From: Verrucomicrobiaceae bacterium
GTDB lineage: Bacteria > Verrucomicrobiota > Verrucomicrobiia > Verrucomicrobiales > Verrucomicrobiaceae
DNA: 64,000 bases
Direction: 5' to 3'
Assembly: GCA_947507875.1 (NCBI GenBank)
Contig: CANNQP010000012.1
Coordinates: 1-64,000 of the forward strand
The notes beneath the pieces are model-generated. The model was not told the origin of the DNA. It saw only the letters and a program-made list of their open reading frames with translations, and did not search any database. A program made the position numbers and the translations under genes. Shown here one piece after another: positions 25,461 through 34,315 of this stretch; the stretch's first letter is position 1, and each line of letters opens with the position of its first letter.

Positions 25461-25922
25461 ATGGATCTATCCATTGAACAACTTGCAAACAAGGTGACCG
25501 CCTGGTGCGACCAGCATGGCGTGGTCCCTGCCAATGGCCAGGTCGCCACCGACACTCAGCCACGGACGTTGCGCTACTATCGCACCCTGGGATTGATGGA
25601 TGCGCCGGCGACGGGCGGCGGATTCGCCGAACGACACTACCTCCAGGCCTGTGCGGTTCGCGTTTTGCAGGCGGATGGCTTGCCCCTGGCCCGGATTCAT
25701 TCGCTGCTCTTTGGCCGCAGCGATGAGGAACTGCTTGGCATTTTGAAAGCCGCCGAGTCCAAGCGGTCCCCCGAACTGCACGCCAGTCCGGACGGGGCTG
25801 CCACGGCCCCCTTGCAGACCGTGCCCTTGGGGCCGGACTTCCTGCTGGTCAGCCGACGTCCCCACCTGCGCCTCAGTGAATCCCAAATCCGCAACATCCT
25901 TCACCTCCTCAACTCGAACTGA
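25461..25922 (+). CDS. MerR-like regulator
   Basis: From the ATG at 25461 the 153-residue product contains a MerR-type winged helix (PRTLRYYRTLGLMDAP, FAERHYLQACAVRVL, GLPLARIHSLLFG). A short C-terminal part has no obvious metal-binding Cys residues. A longer frame from 25368 has weak upstream codons. The gene is followed after 11 bases by the VIT-vWA gene on the same strand. It probably controls the 25-30 kb operon; the signal sensed is unknown. Confidence 0.82.
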   Translation: MDLSIEQLANKVTAWCDQHGVVPANGQVATDTQPRTLRYYRTLGLMDAPATGGGFAERHYLQACAVRVLQADGLPLARIHSLLFGRSDEELLGILKAAESKRSPELHASPDGAATAPLQTVPLGPDFLLVSRRPHLRLSESQIRNILHLLNSN

Positions 25923-25933
25923 ATCCCACCGTC

Positions 25934-28318
25934 ATGCTCACTCAAACCATCAGAAGTAACATGAATTTCGGCCTCATTGCTGAACTGGACAACTCCCGCA
26001 TCTCTCTTCCACTCCAGCATGTCGAAGCCCGCTTTCGGGTCACCGGCGATCTCGCCAGTGTCGAAATGGACCAGGTCTTCGAGCAGAACGCCCGCAAGTC
26101 ACTTGACGTGACCTACACCTTCCCGCTGCCGGGCGAAGCCTCCGTGTTTCGCTGTGAAATGCACGTCAATGACCGGGTCGTTCGGGCCATCGTGATGGAG
26201 GAAAAAGAGGCCCGCCGCGTCGTGGCCGAAAAGAAGGCAAAGGGGCATCGCACAGCTCTGGTCGAGTCGATTCGCGACAACCTCTTCACCCTCGAACTTG
26301 GCAATGTGGCTCCCGGCGATCGCATCGTGATCCGCTTTGCCTACCTGCAGCCCCTGGAGCGCCTCGGGGATCAGCTCAGCCTTCGTGTTCCTTTCACCCC
26401 GGGTGTTCGCTACATCCCCGGTAAGCCGCTGCTGCGATCCAACCGTGGCTCAGGGGTCTGCGATGACACCGACGAGGTCCCGGATGCGTCGCGGCTCAGT
26501 CCGCCGCGCATCAACGGTGAGCACCCCGATGCAGCGACGATTTACATACGCGGCACATTGGATGCCGATGAAGTGCAGGTCGGCAGCCTAAACAGCCCCA
26601 GCCATTCGGTGCAGGTGGATGTCGCAGGCAAATACCTCGGGGTGGAATTGGCGGGAGAGCAGCATGTGCCAGACCGAGATTGGGTCCTGCGCTGGCAGGA
26701 AGCCCTCGTAACCGAAGCGAAGCCGAAGGCCTGGAGTTGCCGCCAGGACGAGTGGCGCTATGGACTGGTGCAACTACGCGCCCCGCTTGAGCTTAAGGCC
26801 GTGGAGCAATTCCCGCAGGACGTGTACTTCCTGCTCGACCGCTCCGGCAGCATGAAGGGCGATAACTGGCAACAATGCGCCAAAGCCCTGAAGGCTTTTG
26901 TTCGAGAACTCAGCCCCGTGGATCGAGTTTGGATCACGCTCTTTGAGACCGGCTATCAGGACTTTTCCGATGCACCGATGCTGCGCGACGAACTGCTAGC
27001 CGACCCAGCTTTTCAAAACTTCGAGCAGATCAAGGCCTATGGCGGCACTGAATTGCTGCCGGCCCTAAAGCACGTGCTGGAGGTGCGCGCCAAATGCAGC
27101 CAGGGAGTGCCTTCGAGGCTCATCCTCATCACCGACGGCCAGGTCGGCAACGAAGATGAGATTCTGGAATTGATGCGGGAACCCGAGGCCGCCCAGCTGC
27201 CGGTGCACACCTTTGGCATCGACCGCGCGATCAATGATGCCTTTCTGCAGCAGTTGGCGGCTTATACAGGCGGGCGCTGCACGCTGATGACGCCGCAGGA
27301 TGACATTCCCGGCGCGGTGCGCAAGCTGGCCTACACGCTGCGTCGCCCGGTGCTGACCCACTTGCAACTCTCCAAGGGCTCGGAAATGCCACGACCTGAA
27401 CGTGGACTGATGGACCTGCACGCGGGCGAAGTGCTGCTGGTGCCGGTGCGGGTGCAGGGTTCGAGTCGGGTAGAGCTGACCGCCTGCCTGCCGGATGGTC
27501 ACCCGTGGTCCATGCAATGGGACCTCGATGAGGCGGAGGAGAGTGAAACAGCGCGTCTCACCTGGGCCAAACGACGCATCAGCCACCTGCAAAAGCAGGG
27601 GCAGCAAAGCGCGGCCATTGAGCTAGCGATCCATCACAACCTGATTTGCCGGGGCGCCGCCTTTGTGGCCTGGGATGAAGCCGCCAAAACCACCGTGGCC
27701 AAGCAAGCCGTGGTGCAGCCTTCCCTGGAGACTCCAGGCGCGGGTAATGTTTCGTCGGTTCACGTGCTCGCAAGCCCCTTTAAAACGGCCCCGTCTGCTG
27801 ATCTTGTGATTCACTGGCGGCGGAAGCCATATATTGGCCATGTTGTAGTAAATACCGATGAAAATATGCGGCGCATGCGCCGGGTAGAAATGGATTGCAA
27901 CCTAGCTCCAGATCGTTCCCCACATCGGACCGAGGCTTCGTCAAAATCGCTTCGACAAACCTTGAAGCACAAATTCCAACTGCTAGGTGGCTTGCGTCTG
28001 CGGATTGACCTCGCCCTACGGAAGTGGACTGGACGCATTTTCGGCGGTCAGCGGCACAACTTGAGGGAAATCTTGGAGCACAAATTCCACCTGCCACCGG
28101 ATTTGTGTCTCCTGATTGTCATCGACCTACGGCAGTGGGCCGGGCAAAACCGCAGTGGTCAGCGGCGCAAATGGCTGGAAACCTGGACGCGAAAGCTTGC
28201 TCGGGCCGACAGCACTTTGGATCAGCTTGAATCCCTTTTGGAATCCACCGCGGATGAAGAGATTCAGGCCTTGCTGGAACCTCTGCGCGAATGGCGAGCT
28301 CAGCAACCCATGCCTTAA
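25934..28318 (+). CDS. VIT domain / vWA domain protein with C-terminal helical repeats
   Basis: The 794-residue protein has an N-terminal VIT domain (residues about 10-140: DVTYTFPLPGEASVFRCEMH, MEEKEARRVVAEKKA, VAPGDRIVIRFAY) and a vWA domain at about 290-460 (MIDAS LDRSGSMKGD, later LITDGQVGNEDEI). A beta-rich part follows, then a C-terminal tail with two 37-residue repeats. No signal peptide or sortase-type anchor is seen, so it is probably intracellular, unlike exported VIT-vWA proteins. It may be a scaffold that binds partners through the MIDAS site. It is co-directional with the MerR and metallo-beta-lactamase-fold genes. Confidence 0.88.
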   Translation: MLTQTIRSNMNFGLIAELDNSRISLPLQHVEARFRVTGDLASVEMDQVFEQNARKSLDVTYTFPLPGEASVFRCEMHVNDRVVRAIVMEEKEARRVVAEKKAKGHRTALVESIRDNLFTLELGNVAPGDRIVIRFAYLQPLERLGDQLSLRVPFTPGVRYIPGKPLLRSNRGSGVCDDTDEVPDASRLSPPRINGEHPDAATIYIRGTLDADEVQVGSLNSPSHSVQVDVAGKYLGVELAGEQHVPDRDWVLRWQEALVTEAKPKAWSCRQDEWRYGLVQLRAPLELKAVEQFPQDVYFLLDRSGSMKGDNWQQCAKALKAFVRELSPVDRVWITLFETGYQDFSDAPMLRDELLADPAFQNFEQIKAYGGTELLPALKHVLEVRAKCSQGVPSRLILITDGQVGNEDEILELMREPEAAQLPVHTFGIDRAINDAFLQQLAAYTGGRCTLMTPQDDIPGAVRKLAYTLRRPVLTHLQLSKGSEMPRPERGLMDLHAGEVLLVPVRVQGSSRVELTACLPDGHPWSMQWDLDEAEESETARLTWAKRRISHLQKQGQQSAAIELAIHHNLICRGAAFVAWDEAAKTTVAKQAVVQPSLETPGAGNVSSVHVLASPFKTAPSADLVIHWRRKPYIGHVVVNTDENMRRMRRVEMDCNLAPDRSPHRTEASSKSLRQTLKHKFQLLGGLRLRIDLALRKWTGRIFGGQRHNLREILEHKFHLPPDLCLLIVIDLRQWAGQNRSGQRRKWLETWTRKLARADSTLDQLESLLESTADEEIQALLEPLREWRAQQPMP
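27950..28171 (+). repeat. two tandem 111-bp coding repeats
   Basis: Within the VIT-vWA gene, 27950-28060 and 28061-28171 encode related 37-residue units. They begin LRQTLKHKFQLLGG and LREILEHKFHLPPD and end in GGQRHN and SGQRRK, with matching RKWTG and RQWAG cores. The DNA copies are clearly diverged. Confidence 0.75.
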
Positions 28319-28345
28319 GCAACCGCAAATTCTTGCCTCAACCCT

Positions 28346-29077
28346 ATGCACCTTCACCCCATCGCCTGCGACGCCCGGTCCTTTTCTTTGGTGTGCCACA
28401 GCAGTAAGGCGCATGGCCTGATCGACGCCGGATTCTCGCCTGAGCAGTGGCGACTGGCGGAAGTGCGGCAGGGATGGGATGCGTCGCTGATTCGAGATGT
28501 GCTGATCACCCATGAGCACGAGGACCATGTTCGTGGACTGTCCTGGTGGCTACACGAAATGGCGTCACCTGACACACGCGTCTGGTGCGACGCGGAGACC
28601 TGGGCCGCCCTGAACCTGCCCGCGAGTTTGCAGAAGCACTGGCGGGCCATTCCGGAATCCGGACACTTCGGCGCCGGCGACCTGGAGGTGCGTGCCCTTG
28701 CTGTGGCACACGATGCCGTGTCTCCCCGTGCCTATCAGCTCACCCACAGGGCTTCCCAGACGCTTGTGGCTGTGGATTTCGGCTCGGTGAATCAAAAGCT
28801 CAGAGAATGTCTGGCGGAATGTGATCAGGCGTTTTTGTCAGCCTACTACGAGGAAGAGTTGCTGCCCGAGGAGGATGATTTTGGTTCTGTGCAACGGCTT
28901 ACCAGTTTGCACGGACATCTCTCCAACCGCCAACTGGCGGAGTGGCTTCAGGAAGCGGGTGGTCGGCTGACCCATCTCAGCCTGGGCCATCGCCACCCCC
29001 GGTGGAACAGCCGCCAACACCTCATGGTGCGCGTGCTTCCGGTCTTGCCCGAAACCGTGGCGCTTGAGCTTTTTTGA
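28346..29077 (+). CDS. metallo-beta-lactamase fold hydrolase
   Basis: The 243-residue protein has the metal-binding HxHxDH motif (THEHEDHV, His56-His61), a later AVAHDAVSPRAY loop that supplies another histidine, and a C-terminal LSLGHRHPRWNS. The general pattern is that of YycJ/RNase-like or lactonase-like members of the superfamily. It should bind two zinc or related ions and hydrolyse a phosphodiester or ester, but the substrate cannot be told. It lies 27 bases after the VIT-vWA gene, so the two are probably co-transcribed. It is short enough to be a single domain. Confidence 0.85.
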   Translation: MHLHPIACDARSFSLVCHSSKAHGLIDAGFSPEQWRLAEVRQGWDASLIRDVLITHEHEDHVRGLSWWLHEMASPDTRVWCDAETWAALNLPASLQKHWRAIPESGHFGAGDLEVRALAVAHDAVSPRAYQLTHRASQTLVAVDFGSVNQKLRECLAECDQAFLSAYYEEELLPEEDDFGSVQRLTSLHGHLSNRQLAEWLQEAGGRLTHLSLGHRHPRWNSRQHLMVRVLPVLPETVALELF

Positions 29078-29252
29078 TGGGGGCTCTGCCGCGATAGTGA
29101 AAGTGTGTAGAATATTCCAAAAAATGGAGAAAATGTTTCCCGAAGACGTCTGCCTCACCAGTCGTGTTCCGTCCAACTTGATGGCGAGCCCTCGGGGCGG
29201 GCTTCTTGAGGGGCACCCCGCGGGCAGTCCACGACCAACCTATCATCCCGTC

Positions 29253-29918
29253 ATGAGAAACGAGACCATTGAATCCCTGCCGCACTTCATCGAACTCACC
29301 TGCTCAGAGAACCTTCAGGGGTTCGTTTTCCGGGGGGTGACGGATATTGCCGAGCACCGGCTATTGCCTTCGATCGGGCGGCTGAAGCGGTTTGAAGGCG
29401 CAAGCCTCGCCGAGGTCACTAAGCAGGAAAAACATTGGCTGAAATGCTTCCGTCTGGAAGGTGCCCGCCACGTCACCGCCAGTCTGAGTGACTGGGAGTG
29501 GATGGTCCTGGCCCGGCATCACGGCCTGCCGGTGCGGCTGCTCGACTGGACACGCAACCCGCTGGTCGCTCTGTATTTTGCCGTCTGGGATGGCCAAGGC
29601 AAAAAAGCGGCGGTCTACGCGGAGAAGTTCACGCGCTCCATCGACACCGATCAAGAGACGGATCCTTTGGCGGTGGCGCGCGTGGGCAAGTTTCAGCCTG
29701 CCTCCACCAGCGCCCGCATGAGTGCCCAGGCTTCGGTGCTGACGCTGCATCCCGATCCACGCAAGCCTTACCACTCCAAGACGCTGCGCTGTCTCGAGAT
29801 TTCCAAGACGCTGGCACCGGTCATCAAGGTTCAACTCAGGCGACTTGGCATGCACCCCGCCACGGTCTTCCCCGATTTGGATGGCTTGGCCAAATCCATC
29901 CGCTACAACGAGGCCTAA
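29253..29918 (+). CDS. FRG domain protein
   Basis: The 221-residue protein is a single FRG domain. It has the FRGVTD motif at 26-31, a following SIGRLKRFE, ARHHGLPVRLLDWTRNPLVA near 94-113 (the most conserved family block) and a C-terminal helix. FRG domains are common in phage-defence and mobile loci; a nuclease-like role is suspected but not proven. The ATG at 29253 is chosen over an upstream in-frame start at 29064 that overlaps the previous gene. The DUF4062 gene follows 16 bases later, so both probably belong to one system. Confidence 0.85.
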   Translation: MRNETIESLPHFIELTCSENLQGFVFRGVTDIAEHRLLPSIGRLKRFEGASLAEVTKQEKHWLKCFRLEGARHVTASLSDWEWMVLARHHGLPVRLLDWTRNPLVALYFAVWDGQGKKAAVYAEKFTRSIDTDQETDPLAVARVGKFQPASTSARMSAQASVLTLHPDPRKPYHSKTLRCLEISKTLAPVIKVQLRRLGMHPATVFPDLDGLAKSIRYNEA

Positions 29919-29934
29919 CCTTTTTCGCATTCCG

Positions 29935-30507
29935 ATGGCCGCTCCAAGCAATTCCCGTACCGTTCGCGTCTTCCTGAGCAGCACGTTTCGCGATTTCGCT
30001 GAAGAGCGAGATCTGCTCGTCAGAAAGATCTTCCCCGAGTTGCGGCGCAAGTGCCGGGAACGCCAGGTAGAACTGGTGGATGTGGACCTGCGCTGGGGCA
30101 TCACCGAAAAGGAAGCCCAGCAGGGCAGGGTGCTGCCCATCTGCCTGGCGGAGATCGACCGTTCGCGTCCGTGGTTCATGGGGTTCATCGGCGAGCGCTA
30201 TGGCTGGGTGCCGGAGAAGGAAAAGTATGACCTCTCGCTGCTGTTGGAGCAGCCCTGGCTGGAGGAGCACCGAGGCGGCAAGAGCGTGACCGAGTTGGAG
30301 ATCCTCCATGGCGTGCTCAACAACCCCGCGATGGAGGGCCGCGCGTTCTTCTACTTCCGCGACGCGAAGTGGTCACGCAAGAAGGGTGGAGCCTACCTGA
30401 GCGAGGGCAGGGAAGAGAAGACCAAACTCGAAGCGCTCAAGGAGCGTATCCGCCAGAGCGGCTTCCCAGTGATGGAAAACTATCCCAGCCCCGAAGCGCT
30501 GGCCTAG
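29935..30507 (+). pseudogene. DUF4062 domain of a truncated STAND-type protein
   Basis: The 190-residue product is a DUF4062 domain: VRVFLSSTFRDFAEERDLLV at about 10-29, VDVDLRWGITEKEAQQG, CLAEIDRSRPWFMGFIGERY and a typical SVTELEILHGVL. In its usual proteins (NPHP3-like, DUF4062 plus NACHT or WD40) this domain is the N-terminus of a much longer STAND ATPase. Here the frame ends in TAG at 30505-30507, and what follows is transposase sequence, so the ATPase and repeat parts are lost. It may still encode a free-standing DUF4062 protein. It follows the FRG gene closely. Confidence 0.75.
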
Positions 30508-30690
30508 CAAGTCAAAGAAGAGGCGCTTGAGAAGGAAAACGCTGAGTTCAAGAAGATGTATGCCGACGCGATGCTGGGCATCAAGGTGCTGCAGGAAGCT
30601 ATGGAAAAAAGTGGTGAGCGTGGCTCATCGCCGTAGCCATGCCCTTGATGCCGTCAGGGGTGGGCACCGCAGCAAGCGCCGCATCCGCGT
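30508..30690 (+). mobile_element. IS3-family relic (orfA end and orfB start)
   Basis: Immediately after the DUF4062 stop, the frame reads VKEEALEKENAEFKKMYADA and then IKVLQEAMEK, the leucine-zipper end of IS3 OrfA. A second frame from about 30608 reads KKVVSVAHRRSHALDAV, the start of OrfB. No further transposase sequence is found, so only a junction fragment remains. It is not obviously a piece of the complete IS at 17.5-18.9 kb. Confidence 0.65.
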
Positions 30691-30910
30691 TGGAGCAGCA
30701 CGAGAGGCAGGAGATGGCGAAGAGATCCTGGTGTTGAGATCGTTGGGTATTCTGAAATTGATTTGGCTCAGGATGCCAGGTTGAACGATTGACAAATTTG
30801 ATTCGAATGGGACTAACTTAGATTTGTAATAAACGTGAAAATTACAGTCTTGCCGCCTTTCTGCAAAGCCCATTCCGTTTAGCTGCAGCAACAACAAGCA
30901 CGATCCTTCC

Positions 30911-32035
30911 ATGAAAACTCCGATCGTTTATGAAATCGCCGGTCAACTCCGCTGTCTTCTGGTGGTAGATGGGCAGAAGATCAGCATTGGGCGTGCTGCC
31001 GACTGCGATGTTCAAATTAATGGCGCTGCGGTAGGTGAAATAGAGGCAACGGTGCAGTTTGTAAATGACTGCCAGTCTGTGTTGATTGATTCCGGCAAAG
31101 GTAGTGCGCCCAATGAACAACCATTGCCATGGACGTTCCCTTTGGCAGGATTTGATCTGGTTTTGTATCGCCCATTCAGTCCTGCCGATGTTCCAAAAAC
31201 AACAAGAGAGCGCGAGGTTACTTTGCAGGGACTGACAGACGGCAAGGCTTGTCATGTCTTGATGACAAATCAGCCCATGTTGTTGGGTTGCAGTGATGAC
31301 TGTGATCTGGTCATCCCGTCGGCTGATTGCGCTGAGGTGCAACTGGCTTTATGGGCAGCGGCGGACAACAAAGTTGCCGTGCAAGTGCTAGATAACTCAT
31401 GCGTTGTGGACTGGCTTGGCCGAGCGGACGCTACGAAGGCGGAAATGGAGCTTCCATTCATTTTAAGTCTTGGTGGCAAAATGATCTTCATTGATGACGG
31501 GGCTCTATTCTGTTCAAACCAAATATCGGCACCCTTACTGACGCCAAGTAGACCACTGACTTTAGCCAAAGCATTACCGTCACCGGTCGTTACTGATGAG
31601 TTTTATGTTAACAAAAGCAGTCAGCCGCACGGTCCATTATCTGAGGAGGAGGTGCGCTGTTCCGTTCGTTGTGGCACTTCCAGCTCTAAAGATATTTCCT
31701 TGAAAGAAGGCGCTGAGGATTCATCGCCTTTGAATAACTTAAACGGCATCAGTGACCTGTCGTGTATCCTTCCGCCACCCGCAGAAGGCGGCCTTTCAAT
31801 CGCTTCCAAGGATCTTACCTCCATGGCTGTTCCAACCGCGGTAGTCACACCGATGGTTGAAAGGATTGGAGCCTCCAGGAGCCCCGGTCTCCAGATCAGT
31901 GATCGGAGGCCCCCTTGCCTAGATCTCGATCTTCAGTTGCCCAAGATCCAGATGCCTCCACCGCCTCACATTCCACCCTTGAATGTGCCAGCGTTTACTT
32001 TCGACATCACATTTCATTCCCACAGAACACCTTGA
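30911..32035 (+). CDS. FHA-like protein with a GYF_2-like segment
   Basis: The 374-residue protein starts with an FHA-like half (KISIGRAADCDVQINGA at about 23-39) and a second FHA-like unit (PMLLGCSDDCDLVIPSADC near 122-140). It then carries EFYVNKSSQPHGPLSEEEVR near 230, which resembles the GYF_2 domain. The C-terminal 100 residues are Pro-rich and disordered-looking. FHA domains bind phosphothreonine, so a signalling role is likely. It stands alone on the plus strand after the IS relic. The FHA units lack some conserved residues, so this is a probable, not certain, assignment. Confidence 0.7.
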   Translation: MKTPIVYEIAGQLRCLLVVDGQKISIGRAADCDVQINGAAVGEIEATVQFVNDCQSVLIDSGKGSAPNEQPLPWTFPLAGFDLVLYRPFSPADVPKTTREREVTLQGLTDGKACHVLMTNQPMLLGCSDDCDLVIPSADCAEVQLALWAAADNKVAVQVLDNSCVVDWLGRADATKAEMELPFILSLGGKMIFIDDGALFCSNQISAPLLTPSRPLTLAKALPSPVVTDEFYVNKSSQPHGPLSEEEVRCSVRCGTSSSKDISLKEGAEDSSPLNNLNGISDLSCILPPPAEGGLSIASKDLTSMAVPTAVVTPMVERIGASRSPGLQISDRRPPCLDLDLQLPKIQMPPPPHIPPLNVPAFTFDITFHSHRTP

Positions 32036-32181
32036 CCACGATCGCCTTTCGTTGCGCCTGAGTGATCATCTCATCAATGCCTCAAGACTTAATAATCTTC
32101 AAAACTCTTCAACGATCTTCCTCTCAAACATCCAGACATTTCACCCTAACTTGGATCCCTCAGGAATCTTGAAGTAACCAG

Positions 32182-32210
32182 TTGACAGCTTATTTCACAC
32201 TTCATAAGTA
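32182..32210 (+). promoter_or_regulatory. possible promoter before the NfeD-SPFH pair
   Basis: TTGACA at 32182-32187 is a perfect -35 match. The best -10 candidates are CATAAG (15-base spacing) or TAAGTA (17-base spacing), both weak. The gene starts with GTG at 32217, so a transcript from here would have almost no leader. This rests on position and one good hexamer only. Confidence 0.35.
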
Positions 32211-32216
32211 GATATC

Positions 32217-32684
32217 GTGAATCTCCTATTTGAGCCAACAATTGAGGGTTTTACCTGGGTGATCGCTGTCGCAATCACAATCATCGTCTTAGATATATTC
32301 TTCTCGACGGAAATTCTCAGTGCCACAGCAATTTTGGGTGTCGCCACCTATTTTACTCTTCTTTTTGACATATCTTGGCAATGGAGGGTTCTCTTGGCTC
32401 TCATATGCTGGCTTGCTTCTATGGCTCTTTTCTACAGTCTATGGAGGTTGTTCGTTGCACCTGCGGTTTTAAAAGTTTTCAGTTCGGGAATCAAGGAGTC
32501 TGTTCATTTGGCTGAGGGTGACATTGGAGAGTTTCGTTCCATCGAAGGAAAAATGTTTGTGCTTTGGAATGCGGAGCTTTGGCCAGTCGAAAGCAGTTCT
32601 ACCGCAGAACTGTCTGACCGTGAGAAAGTGTTAATCGAAAAAGTTGAAAAAGGTGTATTCACGATAGCACAAATAAAACCATGA
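32217..32684 (+). CDS. NfeD-like membrane protein
   Basis: The 155-residue protein has an N-terminal hydrophobic region with two to three helices (about 14-75). A C-terminal small beta domain follows (EGDIGEFRSIEGKMFVLWNA, LWPVESSS), typical of the OB-fold end of NfeD-like proteins. NfeD partners with SPFH/flotillin proteins in membrane microdomain organisation. The start is GTG at 32217. Its stop overlaps the ATG of the SPFH gene by four bases, which strongly supports co-function. Confidence 0.72.
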   Translation: MNLLFEPTIEGFTWVIAVAITIIVLDIFFSTEILSATAILGVATYFTLLFDISWQWRVLLALICWLASMALFYSLWRLFVAPAVLKVFSSGIKESVHLAEGDIGEFRSIEGKMFVLWNAELWPVESSSTAELSDREKVLIEKVEKGVFTIAQIKP

Positions 32685-33505
32685 TTACTGTCATTCCCCA
32701 AAATCACTGCCGTATCATTGAACGATTTGGAAAGCCAATCCGGGTACAGAGCAGCGGTCTCGCGTTTAAACTTCCCTTTATCGAAAAGGTTAAAAATGTA
32801 TCTGCTGATTGGGGTGGGGAGACAAATAAAAATGGCGTTTTTCTTGAGTATTCAGAACAGGTTCTAGACACTCGGCCGAGAGAGTGCATAACCCGAGATA
32901 ACGCCAGAGTAATGGTTGATGCCGTAATTAGTTGGAGGTTAATAGATCCTCTTAAGGCGGTTTACGAAGTGGACAACCTGCACCGCTCGTTACTTCAAGT
33001 CGCATTAAATGCGGTTCGGTCGCAGATTGGTGCATATAATTTGGATGATGCCCTCGCCGCGCGTGCGACCCTTAACGAGAAACTTGTGGCAGAGCTCAGC
33101 GATACTACTCGCAAATGGGGTATTCAGATTATTCGCATCGAGATTCAAGAACTGAAGACGGATAGCGCAACAGGTGCGGCCATGCTTCAGCAACTAGAAG
33201 CGGAGCGACGAAGCCGAGCTACTTCATTGGAGGCTGAAGGTATTGCTCAGGCGACGATTAAAGCAGCCAATGCTGAACGTGAAGCCGCGATACTTCGTGC
33301 CGATGGCATCGCTCGAGCACTCGAAATCACTGCAACTGCAGAAAAATGCTATTTGGACACTCTGAGTGCAAGCGTTGGAGCTGAGCAAGCGAGTAAAATT
33401 CTTTTAGCACAGAAAGTGATAGAGGGATTTGAAAGAATTACTAAAAATCCTTCGGATAAAGTTTTTTTGCCGGCCAGTGTGAAAGGTATCCTCGAGATGG
33501 GTTAG
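32681..33505 (+). CDS. SPFH/Band 7 (stomatin-like) protein
   Basis: The 274-residue protein has an SPFH domain (about 1-170: NHCRIIERFGKPIRVQSSGL, LDTRPRECITRDNARVMVDA, AVISWRLIDPLKAVYEV). An Ala/Glu-rich coiled coil follows (AERRSRATSLEAEGIAQATI). The N-terminal membrane segment common in stomatins is not evident, so it may attach through the upstream NfeD-like protein. It forms a translationally coupled pair with that gene. SPFH proteins assemble large cage-like rings at membranes and protect or localise other proteins. No client gene is obvious next to it. Confidence 0.88.
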   Translation: MITVIPQNHCRIIERFGKPIRVQSSGLAFKLPFIEKVKNVSADWGGETNKNGVFLEYSEQVLDTRPRECITRDNARVMVDAVISWRLIDPLKAVYEVDNLHRSLLQVALNAVRSQIGAYNLDDALAARATLNEKLVAELSDTTRKWGIQIIRIEIQELKTDSATGAAMLQQLEAERRSRATSLEAEGIAQATIKAANAEREAAILRADGIARALEITATAEKCYLDTLSASVGAEQASKILLAQKVIEGFERITKNPSDKVFLPASVKGILEMG

Positions 33506-33553
33506 TTTCTGTCAGGTGACCTAAGATGGTAGAGTCAATGCCATCCGTTCAGT

Positions 33554-34195
33554 TTATGGTCCCGGCAAAGTGAGAAGATCTGGCCGGCTTCTGGAGCGTA
33601 GGCCGTAGGCCGCAGCGCAGGAAGCGGATTGGGCGACTCTCTCCCTCTCGCATACCAGCTCTCGGGCAAACTCCTCAGGCGTCCTCATCCCCAGGCTTCG
33701 GTGCGGGCGAACCTGGTTAAACTTCCATCGCCAGGCCCCCATCACCGCACGGGCTTCCCCCAGCGTGTCAAACAGCTCCCGTGCCAAGCCTTCCCGGCGG
33801 AACTTGTCGTGGAAGCTTTCCACGTAGGCGTTTTGCCACGGACAGCCCGGCTCAATGTACAGCGTCTTGATGCCAGCCTGCGCCAGCCACCTCTGCGGCG
33901 ACTTGGCGATGAACTCAGGCCCGTTGTCGCTGCGGATGTCGCCTGGTGCCCCATGTGTCTCAATGAGCTCCCTCATTACCTCTTGTCCTTTTTCTGCTCC
34001 GATGCTCCGGGCCGCATGCAGCGCATGCACCTCCCGGGTGTATTCGTCCACCGCGCTCAGGACCCGGTAGGCTCTCTCCTTTGGCATCCGACTGGCAAAA
34101 AGGGTCCTGACCCATTGAAAAATTGCGTCTGCGTTCTGTGGTGTTTGTGCCTTTCCTGTCCATTGGCTTCCGGCGCTACAGCCCACGCTCCACAT
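33554..34195 (-). pseudogene. IS3-family transposase OrfB fragment
   Basis: The frame contains much of an rve integrase core: LSAVDEYTREVHALHAARSI, DIRSDNGPEFIAKSP, NAYVESFHDKFRREG and NQVRPHRSLGMRTPEEF. The normal first-Asp block (DFVxD) is replaced by an unrelated stretch in this frame. A matching piece (GQDPFCQSDAKGE) is found in another frame near 34100, suggesting a frameshift. No orfA or clear inverted repeats were found. It is a decayed mobile element upstream of the nitric oxide synthase gene. Confidence 0.7.
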
Positions 34196-34315
34196 GCCGA
34201 TTGACAGGATTTGCCTGAACGCTCAAGGTCTAACTAAATTTTCCCTCACTTGGCCGAGATCTTAACGTGGACGGAGCTCAATGCCATGAGGCTTGCTTTT
34301 TAAGTCATCATTACC

